64,000 bases of DNA from Diphasiastrum complanatum. Its lineage: Eukaryota > Streptophyta > Lycopodiopsida > Lycopodiales > Lycopodiaceae. Within the stretch, counting starts at the first letter, position 1. Each line of letters starts with the position of its first letter. The stretch is from contig CM055106.1 in the NCBI GenBank assembly GCA_029204225.1, positions 50,475,325 through 50,539,324 on the forward strand, written 5' to 3'. The notes under the pieces are model-generated. The model made no database searches, had not been told where the DNA came from, and saw only the letters and a program-made list of their open reading frames with translations. Made by a program: the position numbers and the translations under genes. This document shows positions 1-11,821 of this stretch, in pieces.

Positions 1-2
1 CC

Positions 3-2868
3 TGGGTTATAGCCATCGTCCGTGAGGCCCTCTTCCTGGTGACTTTTGTCACCGAAAGAGGCGTGTTCTTGCCATGTTCCGGGTGTTCAGCCATCTAGAC
101 CTCCGTAAGCCAGCCCCCACACGCTTTGCATTCGACTTGGTGGTCATCGACCGTCTGATCAGGTGTAGGGCGCAGCTTCTACAGATGGTTGCCAGTGATC
201 TTTGGTGTGCCAGTACATTTCCGCGCACTGAGGATGGGGAGCACTTTTCTTCCATGGTGAGGGGAGACCAGTTCTGGAGGGATGCACAGACATTGTCAGG
301 ACTGCTTCGACCACTTTACATTGTGCTCCGCATAGCTGACAGCGAGGGGTCGACACTTGGACTGGTATATGAGCTCATGGACCGGATTGGACAGTTCCTG
401 CAGCTACCCATCTTGCAGCCAAAGAGGTAAGCAGTATAGTAATGTAATTGGCCTTTATCTTTTTAGTAATTGCTAGTTTGTTTTTCTGTCAATGTTAAGT
501 TTTTTCGTAATGCCCTACACCACATGCCTCTCACCTGCAGGATGACCGAGCTGAAGTTCATCTGGGAGACGCAGTGGAACTACTTCCACAGGAGAATCCA
601 CAGCGTTGCACACATACTGCATCCCCTCTTCCTCTCTCCGACACAGATCGCAGACAGGGAGCTCGAGGCCGATTGGCTTCAGTACATTCACAGAGTGGGT
701 CCACACATTGGTTTGGATCCTATCAGGCTCATGGAGGAGCTCGCTGCATTTCGTTTCGGCATGGGCACATTTGGCCACCCGGCTGCTCAGGATCCAGAGA
801 GGAGGCAGCTACCCATTACCTGGTGGACCATGTTCGGTAGCACATACCCATCTATACAGTGTCTTGCACTGCGTGTCCTTTCTCAGGTATGCATCTCATT
901 TTATCCTCCATTGTTGTGTTTCGTTGAAGTTCCACCCCTACCACAATGTGCTGAAGTATTTCAATGCACGTACCACAGGACTGTGCTGCCTCCGTGTGTG
1001 AGCGTAATTGGAGCACATGGGCACTCATTCACACGAGGAGAAGAAACCGGTTGTCAGTGAGTCAGTTGGAGCGGTTGGTGTTCTGTAGCACCAACGCAAG
1101 TCTCGCCAGGAGACTTCCGACCATTACGAGAGCATTGCAGGTGATAAGCTAATCTTTCATAGCATGTTGGTTGACTCCTGGTATGTTGGTTTCATTTCTT
1201 GATAGAGTTGTCTCCCTGACATGCAAATTTTAAACCTTGCAGACGAAGATACATGATTTGGAGCGCCAGGTTGACTTGCCTACGGACAGCACCCATCCCA
1301 TGCCTGCAGATGACCTGGGCACACAGTTGATGGCAGAGAGAGAGAGGGAGCTTGCCGAGATGAGAGAGAGAGAGAGAGAGAGAGAGCTTGGGCTTGAGCA
1401 CAGAGAGCCTCCATTGTACGAGGCAGATGAGCCAGTGTCAGAGGATGATCAAGATGAGGATGAGCCCATTCGGATTGCGTTCGCCAGATCAGAGCGGGAT
1501 GAGGCATATGATACAGGTGTTGGGCACACGCCTAGAGCAGGGGTCACAGGTGCATCACGTGGTAGAGTTGGGACACATGCCACAGATTATACCGGGAGAC
1601 GAGCAGGGCACATAGGGGGGGCCAGTGGCATACCTTCTTATGTTGATATGATGGAGGAGGCTCTTGATAGGGGGCAGAGTGATTTGGGTTTACCTTCCGC
1701 AGCTGCTTGGATGCGTGCATCACAGAGCCATAGGCATTTCTATGACAGCACACCAGAGGAGTCACCAGATGACTTTGATCGTACCGATTGGGAGGCCATG
1801 CAGGGTCCGCATGGTGCACAGGATGAGGCACGGGATGATCCAGAGGATGGTGCACATGATGAGTCCCAGAGCCCAAAGCATTTGTATTCGGATGCCCAGC
1901 TGGACGACTTGATTGCAGACTTGGATTCAGAGGCCCAGCAGATGCCGAGCGTCAGGGCGCCCCCATCCTCTCTAGCCAGCATGCCCTACACAGAGTCTCA
2001 GCCAGAGCAGCTACACGAGGTGCCTGCAATTCCTCCAGTTCCTCAGAGGGTGTATGTGCGCCGCACAGCACCTCCAGTGCCACCGATACCGTTGAGGCCT
2101 GCAGCCCCTTCATCGCCATCCACTTTTGCAGCAGCAGGTCTCCATGGCAAGCCACCATCTGTGCCCAGATCTTCTCTTGCAGCACCCACATCTACAGACA
2201 CTCCTCCAATGGCAGCACCCACAGCACATCCTCCTCCATTGGCAGCACCCACGGCACCGGCTCCTCCTTTGGCAGCACCCAGGATGTACCAGTAGCGTCC
2301 ACCACAGCGCCCCTTTCAGTACTTATCGCCGCTGTACTTGCCTCCTGCAGGGACGGCCCCTCCACATCTAGTTCCTCCACCAGCAGCAGGTCCACGGGCA
2401 CACACTCCTCGGACCTATCCTCCACTATCAGCTGCACAGGGACACCCCTCTTTAGCTACTCTATCCCAGCCGGCCGCAGCTTGGGCCCAGCCTAGTCAGC
2501 CAGGTGATCTGCATGGGGGTGATGAGGCATTGACGGCTCCCCTCGTCCGCAAGAGGCCAGGAAGGCCCAAGGGTGCACCGAACAAGAAAGGCAGGGCACA
2601 GAAACTACCAGGGAAGAGAGGACGACCTTGCAGGGCTCCAGTTGCTGGTAGAGGTGCAGTATTACAGCCAGCTGCAGTAGGTGTTGTTGGTTTAGCCTGC
2701 TTGGGGGCTGATGCGGAGGCAGATTGGGAGGATGAGGATGACGAGTCTTCCCCCTCGGATACACAGCCCATGCCAGTACCAGACAGACATAGATATCAGT
2801 TGCGAGAGTCAGCTCGGGGCCCTGAGTTGTCTCCTGAGCATTCATCTGAGTTTGAGGCAGAGCATTGA
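3..2868 (+). pseudogene. hAT-superfamily transposase gene, 3' part, with AT-hook tail (decayed)
   Basis: This is the C-terminal half of a hAT transposase, whose family joins as oligomers to cut and paste DNA. I read exons ~3-426, 541-886, 979-1140 and 1243-2868; the junctions (GTAAGC/CTGCAG, GTATGC/CCACAG, GTGATA/TTGCAG) keep one reading frame. Exon 2 ends in the WW..FGS..P block and exon 3 has CERNWSTWALIHTRRRNRL, the hAT dimerisation signature. Exon 4 adds about 540 codons: an acidic, Pro-rich region, a GA run coding RERERE, and AT-hooks near 2548-2589 (KRPGRPKG) and ~2612-2632 (KRGRP). The copy is broken: the frame changes between about 50 and 65, and an in-frame TAG lies at 2293-2295, after which the same frame stays open to 2868. 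The 5' end lies outside the window. The family is clear; activity is unlikely. Confidence 0.85.
1362..1386 (+). repeat. GA dinucleotide run inside coding exon
   Basis: A pure GA run of about 25 bases lies inside the last hAT exon and is translated as alternating Arg-Glu. Slippage here could change the protein length or frame. Confidence 0.85.
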
Positions 2869-3362
2869 TTGTAGCTCTATCATTTTATTTTTAGCAGTTT
2901 GATATCATGTTCCATGTTTGGCAGCCAAATGGTCGAACACTGTATTCAGACCATTTTTCATATTATATTTAGTGTTGGACGTATTCTATTCACTGCACAA
3001 TGTGTATTTGTCAATTTGTAATTGTGATGTTCTACTTGCAGTTTTACTTCAAATGGTGTGTGTGTGTTTTCAATTAGTTTTCACTACAGAGTTTGAGAGC
3101 ATATGCAGAACACAGATACCCCCCTGATAGCATTTCATAATCATATACATCAGATTGCACTACACAAGGCACGCATTGCACAAAAAACACACCGTACATT
3201 AATTCATCAGATGTATCAAAATTACACTACGTATTCCCGCCGCATACGGCTGGGGCTGTTCTTTACACTATGCTAGACACTAAATACTGCCTCAGCTACT
3301 GATGAACATTACATAACAACAGTCAGCCACATACGGCTAGACCCCATCTATGCTAAACATTC
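2869..3362. other. spacer, no gene seen
   Basis: AT-rich sequence follows the hAT stop codon. I see no conserved reading frame and no repeat other than a short GT run near 3056-3067. Confidence 0.5.
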
Positions 3363-3707
3363 CTATGGATCCTCCACTGACTCCTCGCCCTCGTCAGGAG
3401 CATTGTTATGTCGCTCTCGCTCTACCTCCCGGTTAGCCCGAGCTGCCTCCTGGTCAGCCCGACGTCTGGCCGCCCTTTCCCTGACCATGATGAGCTGCCG
3501 TCGTGTGAAGTTCATTCCCATCTGCTCATCCAAATCCAGCTCGACAGCGGGGACGGGGGCCACAGCGGGGGCGGGGATCTACAGCTCTGGGTGTCTCTGC
3601 CGAGTCTCTCGCAGCATCTCTACAATGTCTGCCTCTTGCTTCCGATGCCTTTCGTTGTGCCTTCGGACCTCTTCCTCAAGCTTCCTCCTGGCTTCGCCCT
3701 CCGCCAT
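3363..3707 (-). pseudogene. small basic/acidic helical ORF opposing the hAT gene
   Basis: Read on the minus strand from the ATG at 3707, this frame codes about 114 residues with one in-frame TAG at 3579-3581. The first half (MAEGEARRKLEEEVRRHNER...) and the second half (RRQLIMVRERAARRRADQEA...) are both rich in Arg and Glu and should form long charged helices; an Ala-Pro linker sits between. I do not recognise a named family. It converges on the hAT gene and lies beside the minisatellite, so it may be a second, accessory ORF of the same transposon. The clean frame on both sides of the stop argues it was once coding. Confidence 0.4.
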
Positions 3708-3901
3708 CTCACGACACCCTGTTGCTCGAAATGACCCTCACAGCCTCTCACAGCCTCTCAATCTCTCACAGCCTCCCACTGGCTCTCCCTCACAGCTTCT
3801 CACAATGCCTCTCACAGCCTCTCACTGGCTCTCTCACTGTCTCGTGAATGCCTATTTAACCCCACAACATGTTTCCCAATTTGCTTTTGTTGATGATCCA
3901 C

Positions 3902-4325
3902 TGTACCTGCCCCATGTATTGCTCCCCCACATGCTGCAGTCCGATTGGGTCCATAGTCTGCTCCTCCACAGTGCCCATGTGACGGTGTACCTGTCCGGAT
4001 GTATTGCTCCCCCACATGCTACACTCCGATTGGGTCCATGGTCTGCTCCTCCACAGTGCCCATGTGCTACTATACCTGCCCCATGTATTGATCCCCCACA
4101 TGTTGCACTCCGATTGGGTCCATGGTCTGCTCCTCCACAGTGCCCATGTGCTACTGTACCTGCCCCATGTATTGCTCCCCCACATGCTGCACTCCGATTG
4201 GGTCCGTGGTCTGCTCCCTCACAGTGCCCATGTGACGGTGTACCTGTCCGGATTTGTTGCCCCCCCACATGCTGCACTCCCATTGACCACCAGGTCTGCT
4301 CTCCCACAGTGCCCCCAGTACAGTC
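3902..4325. repeat. minisatellite, about five copies of an 84-85 bp unit
   Basis: Unit starts with TGTACCTG or a variant fall at 3902, 3986, 4071, 4155 and 4239. Each unit repeats landmarks such as CCCCCACATGCT, TCCGATTGGGTCC and CACAGTGCCC. Units alternate between two end types (GTGACGG and GTGCTAC), suggesting growth by a two-unit step. The long open frames across it are a by-product of a repeat without stops. Its place beside a hAT gene would fit a subterminal repeat block. Confidence 0.85.
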
Positions 4326-4448
4326 CCCCTGTACAGTAACATCTTTTTTCTAAACCGTACCCCTTTTTTTTCCTGAATTTTTTACCTACTTTTAGCTTGT
4401 TAAAAGGGTTTTTTTTTTTTTTTAAATAATAAAAAATATTATTTTTGT

Positions 4449-4535
4449 GGTGCCGCCCTGGTACCGCTGGTCTGAGGGCGGCACCATAACCGCGGTACCA
4501 CCATTATGGTACCGCGGTACCATAATGGCGGTACC
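4449..4535. repeat. two strong GC-rich palindromes
   Basis: The first hairpin pairs 4449-4459 with 4475-4485 as a perfect 11-bp arm (GGTGCCGCCCT). The second is a 42-bp palindrome at 4494-4535 without a loop, with 20 of 21 positions pairing, centred on ACCGCGGT; it holds repeated GGTACC sites. They sit in AT-rich DNA next to a T run. They could be the end structure of the DNA transposon to the left, but I cannot see a matching left end. Confidence 0.8.
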
Positions 4536-4989
4536 ACGTGCCACTATGAGTACAACTAAGAAGTCAACTATGTGAAATGCAAGGCAAGACATTGTTTTTC
4601 AGGGCTTTTAAACTTTTTTTGCAAAAAAAAAAAGGTCGGCTGATTCTTGCCAGGAGACCTTGATTATAAATTGTTCTGGATTTTTTTGTCCACTCAGCCA
4701 CAAGCTGTTTCTTCGATTTTGAAGGATATTTGGACCTGAAATCGTCGTTTCGGGACTCCAACCTGTCAACGCTGGATCTGCAGCCCCCTGTGCAGAATTT
4801 CAGACCTGTTTGCGCCCGTTTTCGGCTCAGAAATGGCCGATCTTCTAGCTGTCCCTCAGCGCTGGACCTGCCCTAGTTTCAAGCTTCCAAATTCGTCAAA
4901 ATTTGTTGCCCTTCCGCAACCACTGATCACCGATGGTCCTCCTACACTGTTGCTGAAATTTTTACACCTCTCTCCCAAACGTAAGCCTC

Positions 4990-5001
4990 GCTCTGATACC
5001 A
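4990..5001 (-). other. primer-binding site of a minus-strand LTR element
   Basis: On the minus strand this reads TGGTATCAGAGC, the standard plant priming site complementary to initiator tRNA-Met. An LTR edge beginning TGTCAGG follows at 5004 on the plus strand. Sequence at 4560-4989 would then be the truncated leader of that element. I could not fix the other LTR edge. Confidence 0.6.
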
Positions 5002-5003
5002 AA

Positions 5004-6380
5004 TGTCAGGCTCTCCCTGATCTTCCAAAATACACCCATCCAAACATGCACTGATCGCCACAAATTTCCAGCCTTTCTGATTCCCTGCAAGCACATAGCA
5101 TCAAACACAAACACAATGGAGCTGGCTGCGTCGTCTCCTCCCAGCCTTTGCTGCATAGATTATGATGAGGAATGCCTCTTTCTAGGCACACTTATACACA
5201 ATCCTCGAGCACCCCTTAACCCTGACCCTTCCTAAATCTCGACATATGGCCAACTCTGTTGGCTGATTCTGACGAATCCCCAAGATACTCGGATAGAAAT
5301 GAAGACTGAGAGCCGAGTATGAGAGCCGAGAAATACTAGCTAGGAAAGACATGCAAGAACTGTGTAAGCCTCATGGTGAATCCCGGAAGATGGAATGACC
5401 ATGTAGGAACTAGTATTTCTAGGTAAATGTAATAAATGCAAGTAGACCTCTCTTAAAGAAAGTAGAGTGAGCCACCTTTTGATGGTGACCTCTAGTGGAG
5501 AGCATTATTCCACTTGTAATTTGTGAAATGTGGAAATTCCACTAGGATGCCACCTAAGGAGCTCTCTTGCTTATTTAAGAGACTCCCTCTTTGTGAAGAG
5601 GAGCTTTTTGCATTGTATCTACTCCATGCTTAATAAGAAGATTTCCCATGAGTTTGATGCTACACTAAGCTCCTTGATCATGATGGTTTTCTTGAGTGAT
5701 GCCCCTATGATCATGCCCTTCCATTCATATTGTGTGTGGGTGTGGATTTAGAGTGGATTAGTTTTCTTGCTTTCCTAGTTGTGGATTTGATTTCTTGTTT
5801 TCTTGTGGATTAATGTAGGAGCCAGCATTCAAGTAAACTAAATAGGCTAGAAATGTGGCATAAATCTTGCATATTCTCTAACATTCTAGTTCTTGATGTT
5901 TTTGGGATGTCCAAGAATCAAAAGGCTGGTTAGTTTCTTGATTCTTGGACTTCTAACATGCAGTAGATTAGTTCTTGTTTCTTGTTTTGTCAATTTATGC
6001 AAGTAAAGGAGTGTAGGATCTGATTTTAGTTCATTTTGCAATGATCCGTTTTAGCATTATGTTTTTAAGTGCCATAATAATGCCCAACCGTGTTTCAAGA
6101 AGAGCTGTTTTTGGGCATTCTTGGTGTGCTTGCATGGTAGAATGATTGCAAGTGATTTCAAGAGTTCAAGAGTGTTCGAAATCTGAGTATCCATGACAGG
6201 CAGAAAATAGCTGTTGAACCATACTACAACCCTGAGAATCTTTCTGCCTGATCTAGGCATGGTAGTAAGCAAGATAAAACTAAGACATGCCCACAGTCCC
6301 TGGTGACAGGCAGAAAATAGATGCCATAACAAGAAAGAAACAATATCAGATTCTACAGTGTAGAATCTGCCAACAAACTC
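5004..6380 (-). mobile_element. LTR-like sequence, far edge unresolved
   Basis: This stretch lacks a convincing gene. It begins at the LTR edge beside the primer site and shares the text GCACCCCTTAACCCT with 6750-6765, which suggests related LTR material at both places. A 15-base motif, ACAGGCAGAAAATAG, occurs near 6197 and 6306. The right border is a guess. Confidence 0.3.
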
Positions 6381-6439
6381 CATGTACAGTCGACACTTGC
6401 CACTTGGCCGTACCCCGACACATAGGCAAGTGGGTAGGC

Positions 6440-6573
6440 TGACATGTGTCACTCATCCACTGGACCAAGTGTCCCAGTGAGCATGTGACACATGTCATGT
6501 TTGACCGATCAACCCTGACATGTGTCACTCATTCACTGGACCAAGTGTCCCAGTGAACATATGACATGTGCCA
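6440..6573. repeat. tandemly duplicated hairpin
   Basis: Two neighbouring copies (from 6440 and from 6515) each carry TGACATGTGTCACTCAT, then CACTGGACCAAGTGTCCCAG. The first copy folds on itself through GACATGTGTCAC (6441-6452) and GTGACACATGTC (6485-6496), a perfect 12-bp stem, with an inner ACTGG/CCAGT stem. The second copy has a decayed right arm. Confidence 0.75.
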
Positions 6574-6768
6574 CGTTAAATTAACAGCTTTATTTACATT
6601 TCTGTTACAAAGGTCACCACAGGACGGTGTCTTAGCCATTTCTGTATTTACAAGAAGTACATCTATAAGTAAAAACAGTAAACAGTACATCTATAGCTGC
6701 ATAGGAATAAAATAAGGAATGCCTGGCAAGGCTTACACTATACCCCTCAAGCACCCCTTAACCCTAAC

Positions 6769-6868
6769 ACATGGCAAACTCCATGCACAGCCAACACTTA
6801 CCACTTGGCAGTATCCTAATGTCGAACATGGCAAACTCCATACACAGCCAACACTTGCCACTTGTATT
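6769..6868. repeat. 57-bp direct duplication
   Basis: The text ACATGGCAAACTCCAT and the following ACAGCCAACACTT occur at 6769 and again at 6826, giving two copies of a 57-bp unit. Confidence 0.75.
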
Positions 6869-6879
6869 AGACACAATGG

Positions 6880-8830
6880 ATCTAGGTAATCCATAAAAGC
6901 TGGATACATGCTACATAAACATATCAATTGTACCAAGTGCATCAATCTTATTATTAGTTGGGATTAAATGATAAATTTTAGTGAGTCTGTCAACCACAAC
7001 TAAGATAACATTATGTCATTGTTGCATACGTGGTAAACATGTAATAAAGTCCAGACTCCATAGAATTACTTCCCATCTTTCCTCATGTACAGGTAACGGG
7101 CGTAACAATCCAGGGACTTTGATCCTTTTCAACCTTATTAACCTGACACTTAAAACAGTGTGTCACATAATGGTTTACTTCTTAAGTTTAGACCACCAAA
7201 AGTTACATTGTATCAACTCAAAGGTCCTATCCACACCAGGATGACTAGCACTAGGGCTATCGTGACAAAGATGTAAAATCCTCATTGACGACACCTCACA
7301 GGCTAGAATAAGAGACTTACCATTTCTCATCACTATTCCATCTTCTATGGAATACTTAAGTGTGAACCAAGGTAGAAGAGCTCTCCTCTTGAGACTTTCC
7401 ATGGCCATCACTATCCTCCTGTTCCACTTTCTTACAGTGAGGATCTTCCTACTGAGCCTTTCTTGTCTCAAACAGTAAGTCATTTTCAATGACCACAAAT
7501 AACATTTGATACACCACACGAGATATTCATCTACCACATGATTCTCAGCACTATACCAAATCTCCGTTAGGAATTGCTGCATAGGCTCAAACCATCTGGC
7601 TTGCCAGCCTCTAAGGTCTAGTGCCTACAAAAGTATCTCAAGGTATCATGATCAGTGAATACCTCAAATTCTAATCCATACAAATAATACCTCCATGGCT
7701 TAATGAATGGACTATGGCATACAACTCCTCTACATAAGTTGCATAGTTATGCTATGTTGAGGTGAGCTTCTTGCTCTCGAAAGAGTGATGCACTCAACAA
7801 TAGCTTGTTCAATTGATCAAGCTTGTGCAGTTCAATCACTCACCAAATCTATTCTTTTGAGTCAAATCAGTGAAAGGTGCAACTATATAGGAATATTTTT
7901 AACATATTTTATATAAAATGTCGCCAATCCAAGAAAAGAACAAAGCGTAGTTAAATCAGTTTGCACAGGCCATGCAAATCATCAAATCGTAGCGGCATCT
8001 AGCAAATCATCTATACGTGGAATAGGATATCGATGTTTAGTCGTTATCGCATTCAAACCTCGATAATTCACAAGCATACGCCATGATCCATCCTTCTTCT
8101 TTAGAAGAATAATAAAAGAGGAAAAAAAGGAATAACTAGGTCATATTTGCCCTTTTGATAATCATCAACCATCTGTCTCGCTTTCTCTTCCTCCTTAAGA
8201 CTCATTTTGTAAGGACATCTATTGATGGGACATGATCCAGATATTATTTCAATATTATGTTCAACATTCCTCTTAGGAAGTAATGTCAAATAGAACATGA
8301 AAATCTCTACCACGCAGCTATCCTCACATAACACCCTTGGCGAGCCGACTTTAACAAAACTGCTGGTGGAGTCATGTCCACTCATCTAACCATTGAGACA
8401 TTTGTGAGGCATGAAACATCTGGATTGGCTTCGTGCTCAATCTCTTGCATGGTCATAGGGCCATCCATCTGGTTCATTTAGTCCACCTTAAGATTGTATG
8501 TGGTCAGCATATGGTTTCGTGGACATTCTTTCCACTTATGCTGCCCCAAACATCCAAAACAAATGTTCTCCTTATTTGCACATTCTTGGTCCTGAGGCGA
8601 TGGCATTGAAGGACGCTGACCCTTTTGGACATTGTGTTGCCCATACAACCCTTTGCCTTTGGGGGCCTACACCCTTGCCTTTTTGGTCACCTCGAGATTG
8701 CCACTGATGGGTTTAACAATCGAATTTCCTCTTCTTGTTCCATTTGCCCTTACGTACCCGAGGTTGTTGGCAATCTGTGGCAACTACCGCAGCAAGATCC
8801 GGGCCTCTTTTACCATCTTCATAGTACAAG
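6880..8830 (-). pseudogene. Ty3/gypsy gag-pol remnant
   Basis: Reading the minus strand from 8830 down, I find a Lys-rich gag tail, a zinc-knuckle-like CFGCLGQHKWKECP at about 8540, and the start of reverse transcriptase (VEHNIEIISGSCPINR, then a KKDG.WRM.VNYRGLN block near 8050). RNase H follows at about 7800-7650 (ESKKLTS, WRYYLYGLEFEVFTDH). The integrase zinc-finger region ends in HPGVDRTFELIQCNFWW at about 7190, and broken core text runs to GLPRSIVS near 6885. Most of the reverse transcriptase core is deleted, and stops and frameshifts are frequent. This is a dead fragment ending within the integrase core. Confidence 0.8.
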
Positions 8831-9689
8831 GCCATTTGTTGGGGAGAGGTGTATGAATCTCACATCAATCACCACAACCAAGGGAGCTATGTTTAACAGA
8901 TCCGGAGTGGCAAAAGCAAGGGAAATACTAGCAAGTTTAATCAAAAGAACGTTGAGTGCTTTTAATGTAGCTAAATGGGCCACTTTTTGAACCAATGTAA
9001 TCAAAGGAAGTCAAATATGGAGATGACACAGAGCATGGGAAAGGGCAAGTGGAAGCAAGAAGTAGCAGATTTTGCGGGTGAAATTAACCTCGTTGCTCAT
9101 GACAAAAGCATCTAGTTTGTTGCATGGATCGTCTATGGGTTTTGTGCAGAAAGTATATCTGTTTTCTAGATCCAGTTGCTAAATAGATGTATCACTTGAA
9201 TACAATTCTCTTGGCAGTTATTGGAAGATGAGAATGGAAGTTCTACTATTTGATACAAGTTCTTTTATTTCTTTATATGTCAGATTCTTTGTGGTTATGA
9301 TGCATGGATGCAAGAGGGAGTGAAAGATTTGACCTTCATCCATGAGCGATACAATGTAATATCTAGGTATGGCGATAGTGTGCGGCAACACCGACGGTAT
9401 ATGGCATTTTAACAGGCCTAAACTATATTTTATGAGCGTTTAGTCGCTTTCCCTATGTATTCAGCAAAGTTTGATATGCACTTTAGTAATGGGCAATTGC
9501 CCAATGATGTTTGGGTTCCAGTGACTGTTGGTGGTTGGCTTTTCGTATTAAGTGGCTATTGGCCTTTGCCTTTCCATAGTGTCCCTGGCTATTCATTACT
9601 GGGGTAAGGAAATTGGCATGACCTCAAAAAGCTTCTTAGAAATGTAAAGGACAATTGAAATTGGGCATACCAAGAAACTCGTTGAAACT
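8831..9689. other. unassigned sequence
   Basis: I see no recognisable gene, repeat or terminal structure here. It lies between a gypsy gag end and a copia scrap and may be further decayed transposon. Confidence 0.4.
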
Positions 9690-9867
9690 TGAGTATTTAG
9701 ATGTTAATTGGGGAAGTGATGCAAAAACCATAAATCTATATCTAGATACATTAATACGTTGGGGGATTGTTCCTGTTAGCACAAGAGCAGGAGACACGAG
9801 TGTGGCACTTTCAAGCACCAAACCGGAGTATGTTGCACTATCCCACATCATCAAGAAAGCAATTTAG
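9690..9867 (+). pseudogene. copia RNase H fragment
   Basis: A short frame reads LEYLDVNWGSDAKT and then TSVALSSTKPEYVALSHIIKKAI. This matches the end of copia RNase H, where the usual text is close to SVALSSTEAEYVA; the catalytic Glu of that motif reads Lys here. Nothing else of the element is recognisable nearby. Confidence 0.65.
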
Positions 9868-11821
9868 ATACAAAGATTGATTGGGAATTGAAAAGGAAGG
9901 TAGAAAGGGTTGTTGAAATGCATGGGGACAATTAAGGGGCAATTCCTCGATCTATTTCACAAAAGGACAACATATTCAACGAGGTGCAATTCCATTACGG
10001 AAGGGATAGACCATGAGGTTCAAATGCAATGCTGCCCAACAAAAACCATGATAGCTACCTTGTTAACAGAGCAAAAATCATAGAACAAGCATGTAGGAAG
10101 TCAGGATAATAAAAATGAAGGAATGAGATGTTGGGTGGGAGAGTTGTAGATAGACACAACATTCATAAAATCAGTTAGTTCTTGGCATTCACAATCAGCT
10201 GCATACAAATGAAGCATGTGTGAGCACTAGAGAGCTATTCGTGTTCGTGAAAAATGAATGGGGTAATCTCCTCCTTTTCAAGATTGATGTAGCCTTGCTT
10301 TTTGTTCTTTCCCTATTGTAAGTTGTTGTTGCAGTCTATTGCTACGCATTACCTTGAGTTGTTGTAGCATCTGCTCCTTGTGAATCTCTAACAAACTAGA
10401 CTAAGGGAAGTACGGCATACAGAATTTATGCCTCAAAGGCTGGATACCAACTCCAAACGCTGTACATTCAAGGAAAAAGCAAGGCACCCATAACTCATGC
10501 ACAGAAGACTAACAAAAGAGCAATGCATGTGGCCTAAAGATGTCCATTTTCCAGTACCATAAGAGGTAGAGCCTGAGCAAGTGTCACTTCTAACCATTCT
10601 TGCTTTTTGGAGGTTTGATGGCCAGAAAAGAGAGGGAGGTGGGATCGAGCACCCAACGGCAAGAAAGATCCATCGGCCATCATGGAAATTTTCAGCAACT
10701 CTTATCCTTAAATTATCCAGCAACTACCTTCAAAGGTTCCAACACCCAAAACAAGGATTTCCAATGAGCCAATAGTGTGGAAGAGATAAGATCCAGCCTA
10801 TCTATCTTATTTCAGCAAGTTTGAGCAGACAATTCTTCTAACATCTAAAATACAAGATCCTCATTCCAATTGGTGTTTTGTGCATGTATTTCAGGCCCTA
10901 GCATTGTCTGCGTGTATACTGAGACTTTGCCCAATATCAGTGTCGTTGAAGTTTCTTTAGCTGCTAGACCGGGTACGTGCATCATGCTAACTCGCTAGGT
11001 TATGGTTATGATTTTTCTTCATGTAGCAATCATCACAGTCCCTTCCTGAGCACGTGTTCACAAGGCCGTTACGGGTACTTTGTATGCAGAATCTGGTGCC
11101 TTTATATGTGGCATTGCTGGTCCATTCAACTGAGGAGGTATATCTTCACTGAACCCACTGATACAACAGCATGGTCTGCTAACAGCACCGGTATTCTTGT
11201 TGGTATATATCATTTGTACAGCAGAGTTGGTGTCGCCCCACAAGATCAAGAGAGTTGTGGCTCTCTCCTTAAGGCTCTACATGAGAACATCATGGCTCTT
11301 CGTGGTATATGCAATAAGTGATATCACAACTTAAATGAGAAATACCAGATAAAATTAAGTGAGGATCCTAAGGTACTGAAAGTCATGAAGGTCATACATG
11401 AATGGAGCTAAGAGTGCAAATAAGGAACATGGAGGTTTTCCAAAGGTATTTATTTGTAAGATTGGAATATATCCAGATTCGCAAATTGAATTTGAAAAGT
11501 AAGTGATGTCATAAGAAATAGCTAAAAAAGAATATACATGCAACAAAAAAAGTCAAAGGATCGATATTAAGACAAGATTATAGATTAAAAAAAACAGAAA
11601 AGCTTAGCCAAACAGCCAACCAAACGTCCGGTGTTTACCAAAGGGTTTAAAACTTGAATGGCTTCAATATATATCCTTTATAAAGAGAGTGACATTTCAA
11701 AAAGGATCCTCGGCAAAAGCAAAATAGGCAAGAGCATACATATAAAATATAAAAAACAGGCATGAATATATAAATGAGTGTGAAGCACATGAATATGAAA
11801 TTGAATAGGTTAGTCATTTAC
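9868..11821. other. unassigned sequence, possibly intron of the minus-strand gene
   Basis: No reading frame here resembles a known family. If the exon at 11822-12283 is spliced onward, this stretch and the gypsy debris beyond it are intron. I looked for the next FORGETTER1-type exon on the minus strand and did not find it. Confidence 0.4.

Noticed and set aside
3403..4353. Open frame of about 316 codons on the plus strand
   Set aside because: It runs through the minisatellite and antisense to the helical ORF. Its length comes from a stop-free repeat, not from a conserved protein.
6440..6868. CRISPR-like array
   Set aside because: Only two copies of each unit exist, spacing is irregular, and the context is a plant nuclear genome.
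10433..10723. Minus-strand open frame of 96 codons
   Set aside because: There is no domain, composition signal or splice support; chance frames of this size are common here.
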